Assembly: GCA_947165675.1 (NCBI GenBank)
Contig: CAMVBJ010000028.1
Coordinates: forward strand, 1-44,547
Source: an uncultured Prevotellaceae bacterium
GTDB taxonomy: Bacteria; Bacteroidota; Bacteroidia; Bacteroidales; Muribaculaceae
DNA: 44,547 nucleotides
Direction: 5' to 3'
The stretch's first letter is position 1. Every line of letters begins with the position of its first letter. The position numbers were made by a program, and so were the translations under genes. The notes under the pieces are model-generated. The model did not search any database and was not told the DNA's origin. It saw nothing but the letters and a program-made list of their open reading frames with translations. Shown here one piece after another: positions 44,301 through 44,547 of the stretch.

Positions 44301-44547
44301 TCAACAACAAAAACTACCAATATTTGTTTCTGAAATGCAGCAACAAATGCTGCATTTCAATTACCATGATAAATCGGGAATGCGTTATTGAAAACAAGAA
44401 ATACAAGAAACACAAATAATAAATCGGACATTAGCCTTGGTTGGCGGATACTAATTCCTATAATAGCAAATCGGGGGTCATGCGGATTTACAGATTGTAT
44501 TTCTTTCTATGTTGCACACCAAGAGAATTAACATTTTTAACTTTCTG
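44301..44547. other. Downstream gap with a hairpin; no gene recognised
   Basis: A perfect 12-bp stem, TGAAATGCAGCA (44332-44343) with TGCTGCATTTCA (44349-44360), around a 5-base loop lies 31 bases after miaA and may terminate it, although no T-run follows. The remaining 187 bases are A/T-rich, and I see no gene, tRNA or repeat in them. Confidence 0.6.

Noticed and set aside
1-44547. tRNA, rRNA, integrase or prophage genes
   Set aside because: I looked for tRNA-like cloverleaf ends, rRNA stretches, recombinases and phage proteins and saw none that could be supported.

Overview
The window is a roughly 44.5 kb stretch of a Bacteroidales chromosome. A gut-type, moderately GC-rich member related to Muribaculaceae or Prevotellaceae fits best. 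Evidence for this: many promoters follow the Bacteroidetes pattern (TTTG, about 19 bases, TAnnTTTG) and genes lack clear Shine-Dalgarno sites; RpoZ is the short Bacteroidetes type; BamD is a lipoprotein; one protease ends in a type IX secretion (T9SS)-like sorting tail; four secreted proteins carry dockerin-like repeats (D-x-N-x-D-G then IADVNAxID). No rRNA, tRNA, CRISPR array or prophage was seen. The family-level placement is inference.

Layout. 1-3128 (minus): M3 peptidase start (cut by the window edge), an endonuclease/exonuclease/phosphatase membrane protein and two overlapping rhomboid proteases. 3252-6987: an HU-type DNA-binding protein and a large secreted leucine-rich-repeat protein with a dockerin tail. 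6988-8477: a predicted minus-strand small RNA and a dicarboxylate/amino acid symporter. 8624-11014: a FemAB/GNAT-like protein and a Wzx-type flippase. 11229-12142: greA and a HIT hydrolase. 12433-17511: an unknown secreted protein and a subtilisin-like protease, both containing a low-GC block. 17710-24915: a small lipoprotein, parE, coaD, an S41 protease, two hypothetical genes and an NhaD-type antiporter. 24995-27800 (minus): a PrsW-type protease and a dockerin/FGE-like protein. 28047-29558: a sodium:solute symporter.

29576-32063 is an accessory island: a PIN-toxin/RelB-type antitoxin pair with a nested palindromic operator, a predicted 280-base structured RNA, and a doubly frameshifted Big_2/dockerin gene whose start codon is followed by a T7 tract. 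32114-39458 returns to housekeeping content: a GHL10-type glycoside hydrolase, pyrE with an SRPBCC gene, a patatin-recX-comF operon, and bamD-rpoZ. 39630-42276 holds bcp and a DPP IV-like peptidase. 42317-43310 is a second accessory patch: long hairpin repeats, a MITE-like 162-bp element with terminal inverted repeats and an 8-bp target duplication, and a GxxExxY gene. miaA follows to 44300.

The most unusual parts are the repeat/MITE/GxxExxY patch, the structured RNA next to the phase-variable-looking gene, the predicted small RNA at 7062-7147, and the compositional mosaic across the protease locus.
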